A stretch of DNA of 33,289 nt. Origin: a bacterium (lineage in GTDB: Bacteria; Cyanobacteriota; Vampirovibrionia; Gastranaerophilales; Gastranaerophilaceae). Both the position numbers and the translations under genes were made by a program. The notes beneath the pieces are model-generated. The model was not told the origin of the DNA. It saw only the letters and a program-made list of their open reading frames with translations, and made no database searches. Every line of letters starts with the position of its first letter. Position 1 is the first letter of the stretch. Where the stretch lies: assembly GCA_017396025.1 (NCBI GenBank), contig JAFQNF010000004.1, positions 1 to 33,289 of the forward strand, given 5' to 3'. Shown here piece by piece: positions 23,981-33,146 of this stretch.

Positions 23981-24806
23981 TTCCCTCACCAATATTTTTA
24001 TTAATTACCAAAACTCCATTTGTTTTTATTTCATTTCCAACTATTTTAGCTTTTGTAATAAGTAGCTTGCAAAACTTCCCATTTGCAGCATCTATCTCAT
24101 ACGCTATCGGATTTATCACATCTAATAATGGAGCAATGATGTCATTATTTATTATATTACTTTTTGAATTAAATGCGATATCTCTTAATACAATTTTATT
24201 ATTTTCAACTTCAATATTTGCTTTAAATTTTATGTTAAATGGATTTGCATTAAAAAAAGTTTTAACAGGAACTACAAAATTCAAATACCCATTTTGAATA
24301 TTAACTTTTGGAGTTTGAATTATATTTATTTTCTTTAACTCACGTTGAAATTCTTCAGAATTTAATACATTTTGAATATCTAAATTTGTAATTGTACCCT
24401 CAAACTTTAAAGGCAAATCTATAGGGAAATAAACTTTCTTATTTTGCTGTACTACTTTATTATATGAGCACACAGTTTGAGCGTAAAAATTACTCATACT
24501 TAATGCACGGTAACGAAGAAGTTTTGTTTTCAAAGAAAGTGACTTAAACTCACCTTTTCTCAGCCTATTTATATTAAATATATCTAAATCAGCATTTATA
24601 TTTGATTTATAAAACTCATCATTTAAAACTTTTTGTATAGCAATTTCAACAATTTTTTTCGATGCGAAATTCAAACCTGTTAGTTTATTTATCACACTTT
24701 CTTTTTCAATTATTTCAACACTTTCGGATGGACAAACAATATTATAACTTTGAACTTGAAGCGGGAAAATTAATAAAAGTAAAAACAATAAAAAGAACTT
24801 CTTCAT
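23973..24806 (-). CDS. DUF2993 family exported protein
   Basis: This is a 277-residue protein with an N-terminal signal peptide or anchor (MKKFFLLFLLLLIFPLQVQS). The rest matches DUF2993 (LmeA-type): KIVEIAIQKVLNDEF, ADLDIFNINRLRKGEFKSLSL, LKFEGTITNLDIQNVL and later PFNIKFKANIEVENNKIVLRDIAF. This family is common in cyanobacteria and actinobacteria; LmeA acts in envelope lipoglycan maturation in mycobacteria, but no function is transferable here. It probably resides at the periplasmic face. The ATG overlaps the truB stop by 4 bases (ATGA), so translation is coupled. The GerMN gene follows with an 8-base overlap. Placement next to another envelope gene suggests a common process. Confidence 0.85.
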   Translation of the reverse strand: MKKFFLLFLLLLIFPLQVQSYNIVCPSESVEIIEKESVINKLTGLNFASKKIVEIAIQKVLNDEFYKSNINADLDIFNINRLRKGEFKSLSLKTKLLRYRALSMSNFYAQTVCSYNKVVQQNKKVYFPIDLPLKFEGTITNLDIQNVLNSEEFQRELKKINIIQTPKVNIQNGYLNFVVPVKTFFNANPFNIKFKANIEVENNKIVLRDIAFNSKSNIINNDIIAPLLDVINPIAYEIDAANGKFCKLLITKAKIVGNEIKTNGVLVINKNIGEGNE

Positions 24807-25660
24807 AATAAAACTTTCTTTGGTTGTATAAACTTTTCATCTGCAAATGCTAAAGCAATTATTTTACCTTCTTTTAAAAGCAAAATTTCATTTGATACTT
24901 TATATGTATTTTCAAATTTATTGCCATTTAAAACCCTTTTAAAGTCGTCTGGTGAAATTTCTATTTTAGTTAATGGAAGAACTTCTTGCGGTTTTACCAA
25001 ATTATCAATAATTTCATTTTTCGAAAGTGTTTCTTTTAATTCTATTGCATTTTTAAGTTTCATAGATGCAGCTTCTGTTCTAGTTAGTTCAAACATAACT
25101 GCGCCACAACCTAAAACTTCACCCAAATCATTAACGATTGTTCTAATATAAGTACCTTTAGAACAAGAAATATCGAGCCTTAAAACTTGCTTCTCATAAT
25201 CAAAATCAACAATATCATTTTTGTATATTGTAATATCTCTAGATGGAATATCATCTGGAATTTTCCCGCTTCTTGCAAGTTCATACAAACGTTTTCCATT
25301 ATAATGAACAGCAGAAAAAGCTGGTGGAACTTGTTTTGTTTCACCTCTAAATTTAGATAAAGCACCTTCAATTTGTTCTATGGTTACTTTTTCACAATTT
25401 CTTTTTAGAACGACACCTTCTGTATCAAAAGTATCAGAGGTCATTCCTAAATACATACCAACACGATAACTTTTATCGCTTGGCAAATAATCAATAAGTT
25501 TTGAAGCTTTACCAATTGCAACGGGTAATACACCACTAGCCAAAGGATCAAGTGTTCCGGCATGCCCGATTTGCTTAATACCTGTAATTTTACGCAATAT
25601 AGATATAACCTTGTGAGAGGTTATACCAGATGGTTTGTTTACATTTAAGAAACCAAACAA
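24803..25660 (-). CDS. truB: tRNA pseudouridine(55) synthase TruB
   Basis: The 285-residue enzyme makes pseudouridine 55 in the T-loop of tRNAs. The catalytic Asp38 is in GHAGTLDPLASGVL. Other family marks are NVNKPSGITSH, KSYRVGMYLGMTSDTFDTEG, QVPPAFSAVHYNGKRLYELAR and CSKGTYIRTIVNDLGE. The C-terminal domain fits the normal length. It begins with TTG 25660, one base after the rbfA stop, since the next in-frame ATG is too far downstream. GAGGCGAG lies upstream and may serve as binding site. It belongs to the infB-rbfA-truB operon, seen in many bacteria. Confidence 0.96.
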   Translation of the reverse strand: MFGFLNVNKPSGITSHKVISILRKITGIKQIGHAGTLDPLASGVLPVAIGKASKLIDYLPSDKSYRVGMYLGMTSDTFDTEGVVLKRNCEKVTIEQIEGALSKFRGETKQVPPAFSAVHYNGKRLYELARSGKIPDDIPSRDITIYKNDIVDFDYEKQVLRLDISCSKGTYIRTIVNDLGEVLGCGAVMFELTRTEAASMKLKNAIELKETLSKNEIIDNLVKPQEVLPLTKIEISPDDFKRVLNGNKFENTYKVSNEILLLKEGKIIALAFADEKFIQPKKVLL

Positions 25661-25661
25661 A

Positions 25662-26012
25662 TTAAATCTCGCCTCTTGAAATTTTGTTGATAAGCTCTGT
25701 TACGTGCGCACCACGTTCTAAGGAATCATCAGGAATAAATCTCAATTCAGGTGTTAATCTTAAACGCACACGTTTCCCAACTTCATATCTAATTTTAGAC
25801 GTATTATCTGTAATAGCTCTAATTGTATTTTCTTTATCTTTTTCACCAGCAAGAACAGAATAATAAACTTTAGCAAAAGAATTATCGTGTGCCATTTCAA
25901 TGTCAGTAATAGAAACAACACCATGAATTCTAGAATCTTTCAATTCTTTTTGGATAATATCAGCAATTTCTTTCATTAATGTTTTTCTTACACGTTCATT
26001 TCTTAATGACAT
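25662..26012 (-). CDS. rbfA: 30S ribosome-binding factor A
   Basis: The 116-residue KH-type protein binds the 30S subunit and helps mature 16S rRNA and the 5' helix. It begins MSLRNERVRKTLMKEIADII. Family features include KDSRIHGVVSITDIEMAHDN, followed by FAKVYYSV and, at the C-terminus, LRLTPELRFIPDDSLERG. Length is typical. It starts 11 bases after the infB stop, with GGAGCT as ribosome binding site, and truB follows one base after its stop. The infB-rbfA-truB order is the classic one. Confidence 0.95.
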   Translation of the reverse strand: MSLRNERVRKTLMKEIADIIQKELKDSRIHGVVSITDIEMAHDNSFAKVYYSVLAGEKDKENTIRAITDNTSKIRYEVGKRVRLRLTPELRFIPDDSLERGAHVTELINKISRGEI

Positions 26013-26023
26013 AATAGCTCCGA

Positions 26024-28711
26024 TTATACTAATACTTGTCTTTCAACTTCTTCTGTTGTTGAAACTTTGATTATATCGCCCTCTTGTAAGTCGTTAAACT
26101 TAGCAAAAGAAATACCACATTCAAAGCCCTGAGCAACTTCTTTAACGTCATCTTTAAATCTCTTTAATTGGTCTATCTGACCTTTAAAGATTTCTATGCC
26201 GTTTCTAAATACTGCCGCTGTTTTATTTCTTCCAATTTTACCTTCAAGAACATAACAACCAGCAATTTTTGTTGTTTTACCGATAGTAAAGATTTGTCTA
26301 ACTTCAGCTTGTCCAAGAGCAACCTCTTTAATTTCTGGTTTCAACAAGTTCAACATAGTTTGTTCTAAATCTTCTAGAACTTGGTAAATAATATTGTATT
26401 TTTTAATAGTTACATTTTCTTTTTCTGCAGCTGCTTGAGCGTTAGCGTCTTCTTTTACAGTAAAGCCTAAAATTATAGCATTACTTGCACTAGCAAGCAT
26501 TACATCAGCTTCAGAAATATCACCAACACCAACGTGAACTATCTTAGTGATAATTTCCTTAGATTCAATTTGAGCAATACCTTGAGAAACAGCTTCAGCA
26601 CTACCGTGCGTATTAGCTTTAATAATCAAGTTTAATCTCTTAATTTCGTCTTCGCTTCCACCAACTTGTTCATTTCTAATATGAGCAGGTTTCATACTAT
26701 CAAGTTTTGTATTTCTATCTTTTTCTTTTCTTTCATTACAGATAGCTTTCATAACTTTTTCATTTTCAACTGCTTCAAAAGAATCACCAGCTTGTGGAAC
26801 CTCTGTTAGACCTAAAATCTCAACAGGAGTAGATGGACCAGCATCTTTAATTCTTTCGCCAGAGTCAGATAATAATGCTCTTACTCTACCGCAAACGCTT
26901 CCAACAACAACACAATCACCTGTATGAAGCGTACCATTTTGAACTAATAATGTTGCAACAGGACCTTTACCCTTATCAAGTTTTGCTTCAATTACAACAC
27001 CTGTTGCTTGAGCTGTTTTATTTGCACGTAAGTTTTGAATTTCTGCAACAAGTAAGATATATTCTAACAATTCATCAATACCTTTACCTTGAAGCGCACT
27101 TACTTTAACACAAATAGTATCTCCGCCCCATTCTTCAGGAACAAGACCGTATTCTGTTAATTGTTGCATAATTTTATCTGGATCAGCACTTGGCTTATCA
27201 ATCTTATTAACAGCAACAATGATTGGCACTTCAGCAGCTCTTGCGTGGTTAATAGCTTCAATTGTTTGAGGCATAATACCGTCATCAGCCGCAACAACCA
27301 AAATAGCAATATCAGTAGCTTTAGCACCTCTAGCTCTCATTTCTGTAAACGCTTCGTGACCAGGAGTATCTACGAAAACAATTTTCTTATCTTTGTCATC
27401 ATCTAAGTAAACAGAATAAGCACCGATAGATTGAGTAATACCACCAACCTCTGTTGCCACAATCTTATGTTTTGAAGCTCTAATTGAGTCAAGCAATGTT
27501 GTTTTACCATGGTCAACGTGTCCCATAATACTGATAACAGGAGCTCTTGTTTCAAGTAAAGACTCATCAACTTCACTAATAGCTTTTGCTTTTTCTTCTT
27601 TTTCAAGTTCTTGTTGCATATATTCTTCTAAATCTTCTTCAAGAACTTCTAATTCAAAGCTTTCACAAATTTTCTTTTGAGTTTCAATAGAAATAACTTC
27701 ATTTACTGTACTCAAAATACCTTGCATCATTAAATATTTAACAATTTCAGCAGGTGATTTACCAATTTTTGTTGCTAGTTCACCAACTGTAATTGGTTGA
27801 TTAATTACAACTTGAGTAATTGCCTCAGCCGCACCTTCATCTTTTGCTTTTTTCTTGTGCTTTTGAGAAATAGCTTTTTCCAAGCTAATTAATTCTTGTT
27901 CTTCCTCTTTATTTTTATATTGTTTTTTCTTGTCTTTTGGACCTTTTTTCTTAAAGTTTTGATTTTGTCCAGATTTACCATCATAAATATCTTGAGGAAT
28001 TACATGGTGTTGCAATGGTTTTTTATTAGCCATTGGTCTTTCTGGTCTATCACCACGTTCTTGACGTTCTGGTCTTTCGCCTCTTTGCGCACCTTCTGGC
28101 CTATTTCTATCAAATGGCGGACGTCTATCTGGTCTATCACCGCGCTCTGGTCTTTCTGGACGACCGTCAGGACGTTGACCTTGCGGACGTTGTGGGAAAC
28201 GAGATGGTCTATCGTCTCTTTGTTGTTGTCTTTCAGCAGCCTCTTGTGCTCTTTTCTTGTTTTCCGCAGCCATCATTTCTTGACGTTTCTTTTGGCTGTT
28301 ACGGTTGTTATATTCAAGAAGTGAACGAATTTGAGGAACAGCAGGTTTTTCCTCTTCTTTTTTAACTTCTGCTTGTGGTTGTTCAACGGGTTTTGGCGCA
28401 GAAATTTCTGGTTGTTTTTCTTCTTTTTTATCAATAACGGGAGCTTTTTTCTCTTCAATCTTTACTTCTGCTTTTGGTTGTTCAGGTGTTTTTGCTTTTT
28501 TTACAATAAAAGCTTTTGGTTTCTTTGGTGTTTCAGAGTTTGAACCTTTATTAAAAGACGCCTTAATTTTATCAATTTGAGCAGGTGTCAAATTACTTGA
28601 GTGTGATTTTACCTTAATAGCAAGATTTTTATCCAAATATTCGATAAAATCCTTATTACTCATTTCATATTCTTTAGCAAGTTCATATACTCTTTTATTT
28701 TCAATTGTCAT
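26024..28711 (-). CDS. infB: Translation initiation factor IF-2
   Basis: The 895-residue GTPase places fMet-tRNA on the 30S subunit and drives subunit joining. An IF2 N-terminal helical domain (residues 1-50) precedes a charged, low-complexity linker with repeats of R-P-E-R-G-D-R-P type (about residues 160-230). The second N-terminal domain, [21 protein letters not shown], comes before the GTPase. G1 is GHVDHGKT (397-404), G3 DTPGH, G4 NKID, G5 VSALQGKG. The C-terminal domains (domain II, III and the fMet-tRNA-binding IV) are complete. The start is ATG 28711 with GGGAAA upstream; the in-frame TTG at 28738 has no site. It lies in the ylxR-infB-rbfA-truB operon. Confidence 0.97.
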   Translation of the reverse strand: MTIENKRVYELAKEYEMSNKDFIEYLDKNLAIKVKSHSSNLTPAQIDKIKASFNKGSNSETPKKPKAFIVKKAKTPEQPKAEVKIEEKKAPVIDKKEEKQPEISAPKPVEQPQAEVKKEEEKPAVPQIRSLLEYNNRNSQKKRQEMMAAENKKRAQEAAERQQQRDDRPSRFPQRPQGQRPDGRPERPERGDRPDRRPPFDRNRPEGAQRGERPERQERGDRPERPMANKKPLQHHVIPQDIYDGKSGQNQNFKKKGPKDKKKQYKNKEEEQELISLEKAISQKHKKKAKDEGAAEAITQVVINQPITVGELATKIGKSPAEIVKYLMMQGILSTVNEVISIETQKKICESFELEVLEEDLEEYMQQELEKEEKAKAISEVDESLLETRAPVISIMGHVDHGKTTLLDSIRASKHKIVATEVGGITQSIGAYSVYLDDDKDKKIVFVDTPGHEAFTEMRARGAKATDIAILVVAADDGIMPQTIEAINHARAAEVPIIVAVNKIDKPSADPDKIMQQLTEYGLVPEEWGGDTICVKVSALQGKGIDELLEYILLVAEIQNLRANKTAQATGVVIEAKLDKGKGPVATLLVQNGTLHTGDCVVVGSVCGRVRALLSDSGERIKDAGPSTPVEILGLTEVPQAGDSFEAVENEKVMKAICNERKEKDRNTKLDSMKPAHIRNEQVGGSEDEIKRLNLIIKANTHGSAEAVSQGIAQIESKEIITKIVHVGVGDISEADVMLASASNAIILGFTVKEDANAQAAAEKENVTIKKYNIIYQVLEDLEQTMLNLLKPEIKEVALGQAEVRQIFTIGKTTKIAGCYVLEGKIGRNKTAAVFRNGIEIFKGQIDQLKRFKDDVKEVAQGFECGISFAKFNDLQEGDIIKVSTTEEVERQVLV

Positions 28712-28761
28712 TATTGTTTCCCGTTTTTTTATATACAACCATATAATAGTTGTAACACAAT

Positions 28762-29025
28762 TTACTTTTTAAGTACAGTGTATAGGTCTATTTTAACATC
28801 TTCGGGCAACTTAGACTTAAGTAAAACTTCAATTCTATTCTTTTTAAAGGCTTTTTCAATACAATCTTTATTTTTACATATGTATACAGAACGTCCTTGA
28901 ATTTCGTTATTTGTATTTATTTTTATTTCAGATGTTTTAAAATCTTTTGTTAACCTAATCAAATCATCTTTTTTCTTAAATGTTCGGCAACACATGCACT
29001 GTCTTAAAAATTTTTTTTCGTCCAT
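28762..29025 (-). CDS. ylxR: YlxR family RNA-binding protein
   Basis: This 87-residue protein has the YlxR pattern: RQCMCCRTFKKKDDLIRL near the start, then EIQGRSVYICKNKDCIEKA where most members read GRGAYVC...C. The four-Cys arrangement is retained. It is a small basic protein, thought to bind nucleic acid (RNase P modulation in Bacillus-type relatives). The usual neighbour nusA is absent upstream; instead a PurD-like gene lies immediately before, its stop TAA directly followed by the ylxR ATG. infB starts 50 bases downstream. Length and motif support the assignment. Confidence 0.9.
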   Translation of the reverse strand: MDEKKFLRQCMCCRTFKKKDDLIRLTKDFKTSEIKINTNNEIQGRSVYICKNKDCIEKAFKKNRIEVLLKSKLPEDVKIDLYTVLKK

Positions 29026-30192
29026 TTAATACACAAGTTCCTTTTCTTCAAACTTTTCTATGATTTGATTATAAACATCTTCTTGTAAAATCATTCCGAG
29101 ATATTCCCACAATGTGTTTTGAGCATTGGTTATCGTAGCTGAAACGGATGTTACTATGAAGTTATTCTCATCTTCACTTTCAATAAAATCTTCTTCAAAA
29201 CTTTCAGTTTTATCAATCAACAACTTATTAATAGCAACAGTATATGAAAATGCATCTTTCAATTTCATATAATTATACCCATCACCAAGACCACCATTAG
29301 CAGTATCAAACAACACATTGACTGTATCTTCTTGAACAAGAGAAAGAAACGCTTGAAAATCATAATGTTGAAATCCGTTATATATCTCTTCTACTAAGAA
29401 ATTATCTCTGTTCACTTTTATTTTCAAACCAATTATTCCAACATAATTATCGGTATATTTTGTTATGTCATCCAAAATTGGGTAGATTGCATTCCTTAAA
29501 AGATTTACATATAAATTATCAGAAACTTTTTGACTTGGAGCTATTAATGTTGAGTATTTCTCTTCTTCAGTTCTCTCCACGCTAACTAAAGGAAGTGCAC
29601 TATACCCATCCGTAATAAAATACACATACACAGTTGGTGCATCTATATAATTTTCAATTACGATTCTTTGATTAGCACTTTCAAAGATTTTTTGTATACC
29701 AACCCTAGCCTTAGAAAAAGAAGCAAATTTTTCACTTTCTCTACCCATTAATGTAAAATCATTAGCAACTACTATAGGGAAATTCGAACGTCTGATATAA
29801 TCAATTGCAAGATTTTCTCTGTCAAAAATACCAAATTTAGGTGTAGGAATCTTCAATTTATACAAAATTTTCTTAGCAATACTATTAAAAAACGTAATTC
29901 TTGCAGCTTCTGAATACGGTGCAAAAATAAAAAACTCTTCTTTTTTAAATGCATCTGCAATTCCGTTGATTATTGATATTTGGGAAAAAGCAATTGTAAA
30001 TTCAATACCATTATATTTAACAAATTCAACAATTGAATGAATATCATTTTCACGAATTCTTATTGCCGTATACGTTTCTGGAGATGAGTTATCTGCAGTT
30101 GTGACATATATATCATGGTTTTGATTTTGAGTTTTTATTAATTTTGCAAGTAAAAGAGAATTTAAATCGGAACCAACTATTAATATTTTCAT
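29026..30192 (-). CDS. PurD-like ATP-grasp protein with degenerate active site
   Basis: The 388-residue protein has the layout of phosphoribosylamine-glycine ligase: N-terminal GSDLNSLLLAK in place of the GSGGREHAL loop, then FIFAPYSEAARITFFNSIAKK like FGPxxxAAxxxxSKAFAK, then FPIVVANDFTLMG. Family-typical catalytic motifs are altered: the ATP-binding Lys of VKADGLAAGKG is missing (VVANDFTLMG), the TGPNTGGMGA loop is absent, and EFNVRFGDPE is replaced by EEIYNGFQHYDF. So I infer an inactive or repurposed ATP-grasp protein. Its ATG overlaps the aroH stop by 4 bases (ATGA), and ylxR follows at once, so it is expressed with the translation genes. The true purD must be elsewhere if it exists. Function unknown. 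Confidence 0.7.
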   Translation of the reverse strand: MKILIVGSDLNSLLLAKLIKTQNQNHDIYVTTADNSSPETYTAIRIRENDIHSIVEFVKYNGIEFTIAFSQISIINGIADAFKKEEFFIFAPYSEAARITFFNSIAKKILYKLKIPTPKFGIFDRENLAIDYIRRSNFPIVVANDFTLMGRESEKFASFSKARVGIQKIFESANQRIVIENYIDAPTVYVYFITDGYSALPLVSVERTEEEKYSTLIAPSQKVSDNLYVNLLRNAIYPILDDITKYTDNYVGIIGLKIKVNRDNFLVEEIYNGFQHYDFQAFLSLVQEDTVNVLFDTANGGLGDGYNYMKLKDAFSYTVAINKLLIDKTESFEEDFIESEDENNFIVTSVSATITNAQNTLWEYLGMILQEDVYNQIIEKFEEKELVY

Positions 30193-30554
30193 TTTAAATC
30201 TTTTCTTAAATTTGCTGCACCTTTTAAATATACATGTTTTATTTGGTCTTGCGCAAGGTCTGTGTTAATAGTTATAAGAATTCTTAAACATTTTCTTAAC
30301 GAATTTTCAATTTTTAACTCGTTAAAACACATCATTGGAACAAATTTCCAACTAGAAAATTCCTCACGTGCAATTTTTGCTGGATACACACAATCAATAT
30401 CATCTGTTAATGTAAAAATAACATTTGAAATATCTTTTTCATCATAATTATTTTGTTTTTTCATTTCTGAAATTAGCTCAATTGTAGCTTCTTTTACAGA
30501 TTCAATTGTATTTTCTTCAATAGTAATCGCACCTCTAATTCCACGTTGAAACAT
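30189..30554 (-). CDS. aroH: Monofunctional chorismate mutase, AroH class
   Basis: The 121-residue enzyme converts chorismate to prephenate in phenylalanine and tyrosine synthesis. It follows Bacillus AroH along its length: RGIRGAIT near the start (Arg7), VYPAKIARE, FVPMMCFNELKI (Glu79), KCLRILITINTD (Arg91) and QDQIKHVYLKGAANLR (Tyr109). The active-site residues Arg7, Glu79, Arg91 and Tyr109 (R7, E78, R90 and Y108 of B. subtilis, one residue shifted) are intact. It begins one base after the fmt stop and overlaps the next gene by 4 bases. No other aromatic amino acid genes are in the window. Confidence 0.95.
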   Translation of the reverse strand: MFQRGIRGAITIEENTIESVKEATIELISEMKKQNNYDEKDISNVIFTLTDDIDCVYPAKIAREEFSSWKFVPMMCFNELKIENSLRKCLRILITINTDLAQDQIKHVYLKGAANLRKDLK

Positions 30555-30555
30555 T

Positions 30556-31494
30556 TTATTCTCCTAATTTCATTTTAGGTTGCAATTTTGCACCATTTGC
30601 AAAGTCATATGCATTCATTATTCCTTTGCTTTCTGGTTTTACTTTTGTTATTAAAAGTGTTCCTTCTTTTGTATTTATTTCAATACCATTCTTTGTTACA
30701 CAAAGAATTTCACCACATTGAACACTTTTGCACTCCAATGAAACAACTTTTGTTTCAATAATTTTCAAAAGTTTATCATTAAACATAGTATATGCGGTCG
30801 GAAAATCGACCATAGAACGAACTTGATTATGAATATCTTTTGCACTTCTATTCCAATCAATTAGTCCATCTTGTTTTACAAATTTTTTTGCAATTGTTAC
30901 ACCGTCACAGCATTGTTTTTGAGGTTTCAATTCACCAGAATATAAACCTTTTAATGTTGAACATAAAAGCGCTGGAGACTTTTCGCTAATAATATCTTTC
31001 AGCTCAATATTTGTCATTGAATCAGTTATTGTGATTTCATCAGTCTCACAAATATCACCCGCATCAAGTTCTAAAACAGTAAGCATTGTGGTAATACCTG
31101 TTTTGCAATCACCATTATAAATACATCTTTGAATTGGGTTTGCACCTCTATATTTCGGTAATAATGACGCGTGCAAGTTTACTGTTGCAAATTTAGGAAT
31201 ATCTAATACTTCTTGAGACAATATCTGTCCAAATGCAAAAGTAACAAAAAAATCAGGTCTTAAATCTTTTAATTTTTGTATTAACTCAACATCCTTGCTG
31301 ATACGTTCTGTTTGATAACAAGGAATATTGTTTTCTAATGCGCACTCCTTTACAGGTGGAGGTGTTAATTTATTCCCTCTACCTTTTGGTCTATCAGGCT
31401 GAGTTACAACAGCTAAAACTTCAAATTCTTCATTTAATTTAGCAAGGCTCTTAACCGCAATATCAGGAGTGCCCATATAGACAACTTTAATCAA
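30556..31494 (-). CDS. fmt: Methionyl-tRNA formyltransferase
   Basis: The 312-residue enzyme formylates initiator Met-tRNA using 10-formyl-tetrahydrofolate. The catalytic Asn106, His108 and Asp144 stand in TVNLHASLLPKYRGANPIQ and LELDAGDI, matching E. coli Asn108, His110 and Asp146. I choose TTG 31494 as start: GAGGAG sits well before it, and it gives the usual start MIKVVYMGTPDIA; the earlier TTG at 31509 covers that site. It overlaps the def stop by 8 bases (TTGATTAA), so formylation and deformylation genes are coupled. The C-terminal OB-like domain is present. def-fmt is a common gene pair. Confidence 0.94.
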   Translation of the reverse strand: MIKVVYMGTPDIAVKSLAKLNEEFEVLAVVTQPDRPKGRGNKLTPPPVKECALENNIPCYQTERISKDVELIQKLKDLRPDFFVTFAFGQILSQEVLDIPKFATVNLHASLLPKYRGANPIQRCIYNGDCKTGITTMLTVLELDAGDICETDEITITDSMTNIELKDIISEKSPALLCSTLKGLYSGELKPQKQCCDGVTIAKKFVKQDGLIDWNRSAKDIHNQVRSMVDFPTAYTMFNDKLLKIIETKVVSLECKSVQCGEILCVTKNGIEINTKEGTLLITKVKPESKGIMNAYDFANGAKLQPKMKLGE

Positions 31495-32077
31495 CTTGTT
31501 TCTCCTCAACAGGCGGTAATTTTTGAATTTCTTCTTCTAATTCTTTCTCATCTAAAAGATAATTAGGATCAGTTGGAGCTAACCCTTTATCTGCTAAGAT
31601 TTTATCTGTTTCAAATCTGTTTCTACAATGGTCAATAAATAACACACCATCTAAATGGTCAAATTCGTGTTGAATAGCTCTAGCGAGCAAAGAACCTTCT
31701 TTAGCTTCAAGAATAAAAGGACGACCTTTAATATCCAAAGCTTTTACTTTTACATAGCTATATCTTCTAACGTTAGAATATGCTTCTGGAAAACTTAAAC
31801 AACCTTCGTAAGAATTAACCGCACCCTCTTTTTTAATAATTTTAGGATTTATAAAAGTAATTGGATTCATAGATTTTGCATCTACACCAACATCAATTAC
31901 GAAAACTCTAAGATTTTCACCTATTTGAGGAGCTGCAAGCCCAACACCATTTGTTGCATACATTGTGTCATACAAATCATCAACCAAAATTTGAATTTTT
32001 TTAGATATTTTATGAACTTCTTTTGACTTTGCCCTTAAACAAGGTTCTCCATACTTTACAACTTTTCTTACTGTCAT
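31487..32077 (-). CDS. def: Peptide deformylase
   Basis: The 196-residue metalloenzyme removes the formyl group from nascent proteins. The three motifs are intact: GVGLAAPQ (residues 44-51), EGCLSFP with metal ligand Cys93, and QHEFDHLDG with His137, catalytic Glu138 and His141. Compared with common forms it has an acidic C-terminal tail (DEKELEEEIQKLPPVEEKQVD) of about 20 residues. ATG 32077 is preceded by AAGGA. It lies 3 bases after the WecA-like gene and overlaps fmt by 8 bases. Confidence 0.96.
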   Translation of the reverse strand: MTVRKVVKYGEPCLRAKSKEVHKISKKIQILVDDLYDTMYATNGVGLAAPQIGENLRVFVIDVGVDAKSMNPITFINPKIIKKEGAVNSYEGCLSFPEAYSNVRRYSYVKVKALDIKGRPFILEAKEGSLLARAIQHEFDHLDGVLFIDHCRNRFETDKILADKGLAPTDPNYLLDEKELEEEIQKLPPVEEKQVD

Positions 32078-32080
32078 TGG

Positions 32081-33136
32081 TTATTCCTTACTATTTTCGC
32101 CAATTTTTGCGTGTCTATTCAGTATCATCATTACAACAGATATAATTACAGCATACACGAAATACTTTGTTGTATCAAATGCAGCTATAACTGTTGCTAG
32201 CCAGCCCATAAAAATTGAAAATGCCACAAGTATAAGAACGGCTTTATTTTGAGAGAAACCAAAATTCAATAATTTATGGTGAATATGCTCTGCATCTGCA
32301 ACAAATGGAGAAGTTCCTTTTAGAATTCTCCTTAAAGAAGAAAAAGTTATATCCAAAATAGGAACAGCAAGTACCAACAAAGGTACATACATCTTGTATC
32401 CTGTAGTTTTCATTGAAAACATTACAGACAATGTTGCAAGCAAAAACCCAGCAAACAATGCGCCAGAATCACCCATAAATATTTTAGCTGGATTAAAGTT
32501 ATAAGTTAAAAATCCAAGCATCGAACCAGCCAAAATAAATGCAACCAAACTAATTACAACATCGGTCGGTGTTAAGCCTAAAGCTATTAATCCTAATGTA
32601 ACAGAACTAATTGTAATAACAGAACCAGCTAGTCCATCAACACCATCAATAAAATTAACAGCATTACTAATTCCCACAATCCAACCAATTGTTATGACAT
32701 AAGAAACTAACGGATGTAAATCTAGCAACCCAATCATTGGCAAAAACACAGAAGTTATTTTCACCCCTAAAAAGAAAACAATTGTTGCAATTGAAATTTG
32801 ACAAATAAATTTAAACTTCGCACTCAATCCAAAAATATCATCAACCAAACCAAGCAAAAACATCAAAGAACTTCCCAAAAGGAGTCCAGATAGTAATGAA
32901 CGGTGAGGATAATAACTTAATATTATCAGCGCAAGAAACGACAGTATAGTACAAACCCAAATAGATACTCCGCCCAGTCTTGGTATCGGATGCGAATGTA
33001 TTTTTCTCTCATCTGGCTTATCCATAAGCCCTTGTTTTTCTGAAAAAGAAATTACCAATGGAACAATAAAAATACCTAAAATAAATGCAATTACTGTTCC
33101 GATTATATTCGCTTCCGATAACTGAAGAACTGTCAT
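32081..33136 (-). CDS. WecA/TagO-type undecaprenyl-phosphate sugar-1-phosphate transferase
   Basis: This is a 351-residue membrane enzyme of the MraY/WecA superfamily with about ten or eleven helices. Conserved loops include RKIHSHPIPRLGGVSIW, LGLVDD (Asp99, Asp100), NAVNFIDGVDGLAG (Asp164, Asp167), NFNPAKIFMGDSGALF (Asp223) and ADAEHIHHKLL, the HIHH mark that separates WecA/TagO from MraY. It should move GlcNAc-1-phosphate (or a related HexNAc-1-phosphate) from a UDP-sugar onto undecaprenyl phosphate, starting a surface polysaccharide or teichoic-acid-like polymer. Acceptor and donor are inferred from the family. It lies 10 bases after glyA and 3 bases before def in the operon; no other glycan genes are nearby. 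Confidence 0.92.
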   Translation of the reverse strand: MTVLQLSEANIIGTVIAFILGIFIVPLVISFSEKQGLMDKPDERKIHSHPIPRLGGVSIWVCTILSFLALIILSYYPHRSLLSGLLLGSSLMFLLGLVDDIFGLSAKFKFICQISIATIVFFLGVKITSVFLPMIGLLDLHPLVSYVITIGWIVGISNAVNFIDGVDGLAGSVITISSVTLGLIALGLTPTDVVISLVAFILAGSMLGFLTYNFNPAKIFMGDSGALFAGFLLATLSVMFSMKTTGYKMYVPLLVLAVPILDITFSSLRRILKGTSPFVADAEHIHHKLLNFGFSQNKAVLILVAFSIFMGWLATVIAAFDTTKYFVYAVIISVVMMILNRHAKIGENSKE

Positions 33137-33146
33137 ATATTTTTCC

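Noticed and set aside
28030..28215. Short repeated units that look like a repeat array or CRISPR
   Set aside because: They are codon repeats for R-P-E-R-G-D in frame with infB, of irregular length and without spacers.
27896..28365. Two plus-strand open frames opposite the infB linker
   Set aside because: They are shadows of the R/P/D-rich coding repeats of IF-2, low in complexity and without ribosome binding sites.
28734..28754. A 6-bp inverted repeat (TACAAC...GTTGTA) in the infB leader
   Set aside because: It is weak and AT-rich, with no sign of a terminator or riboswitch.
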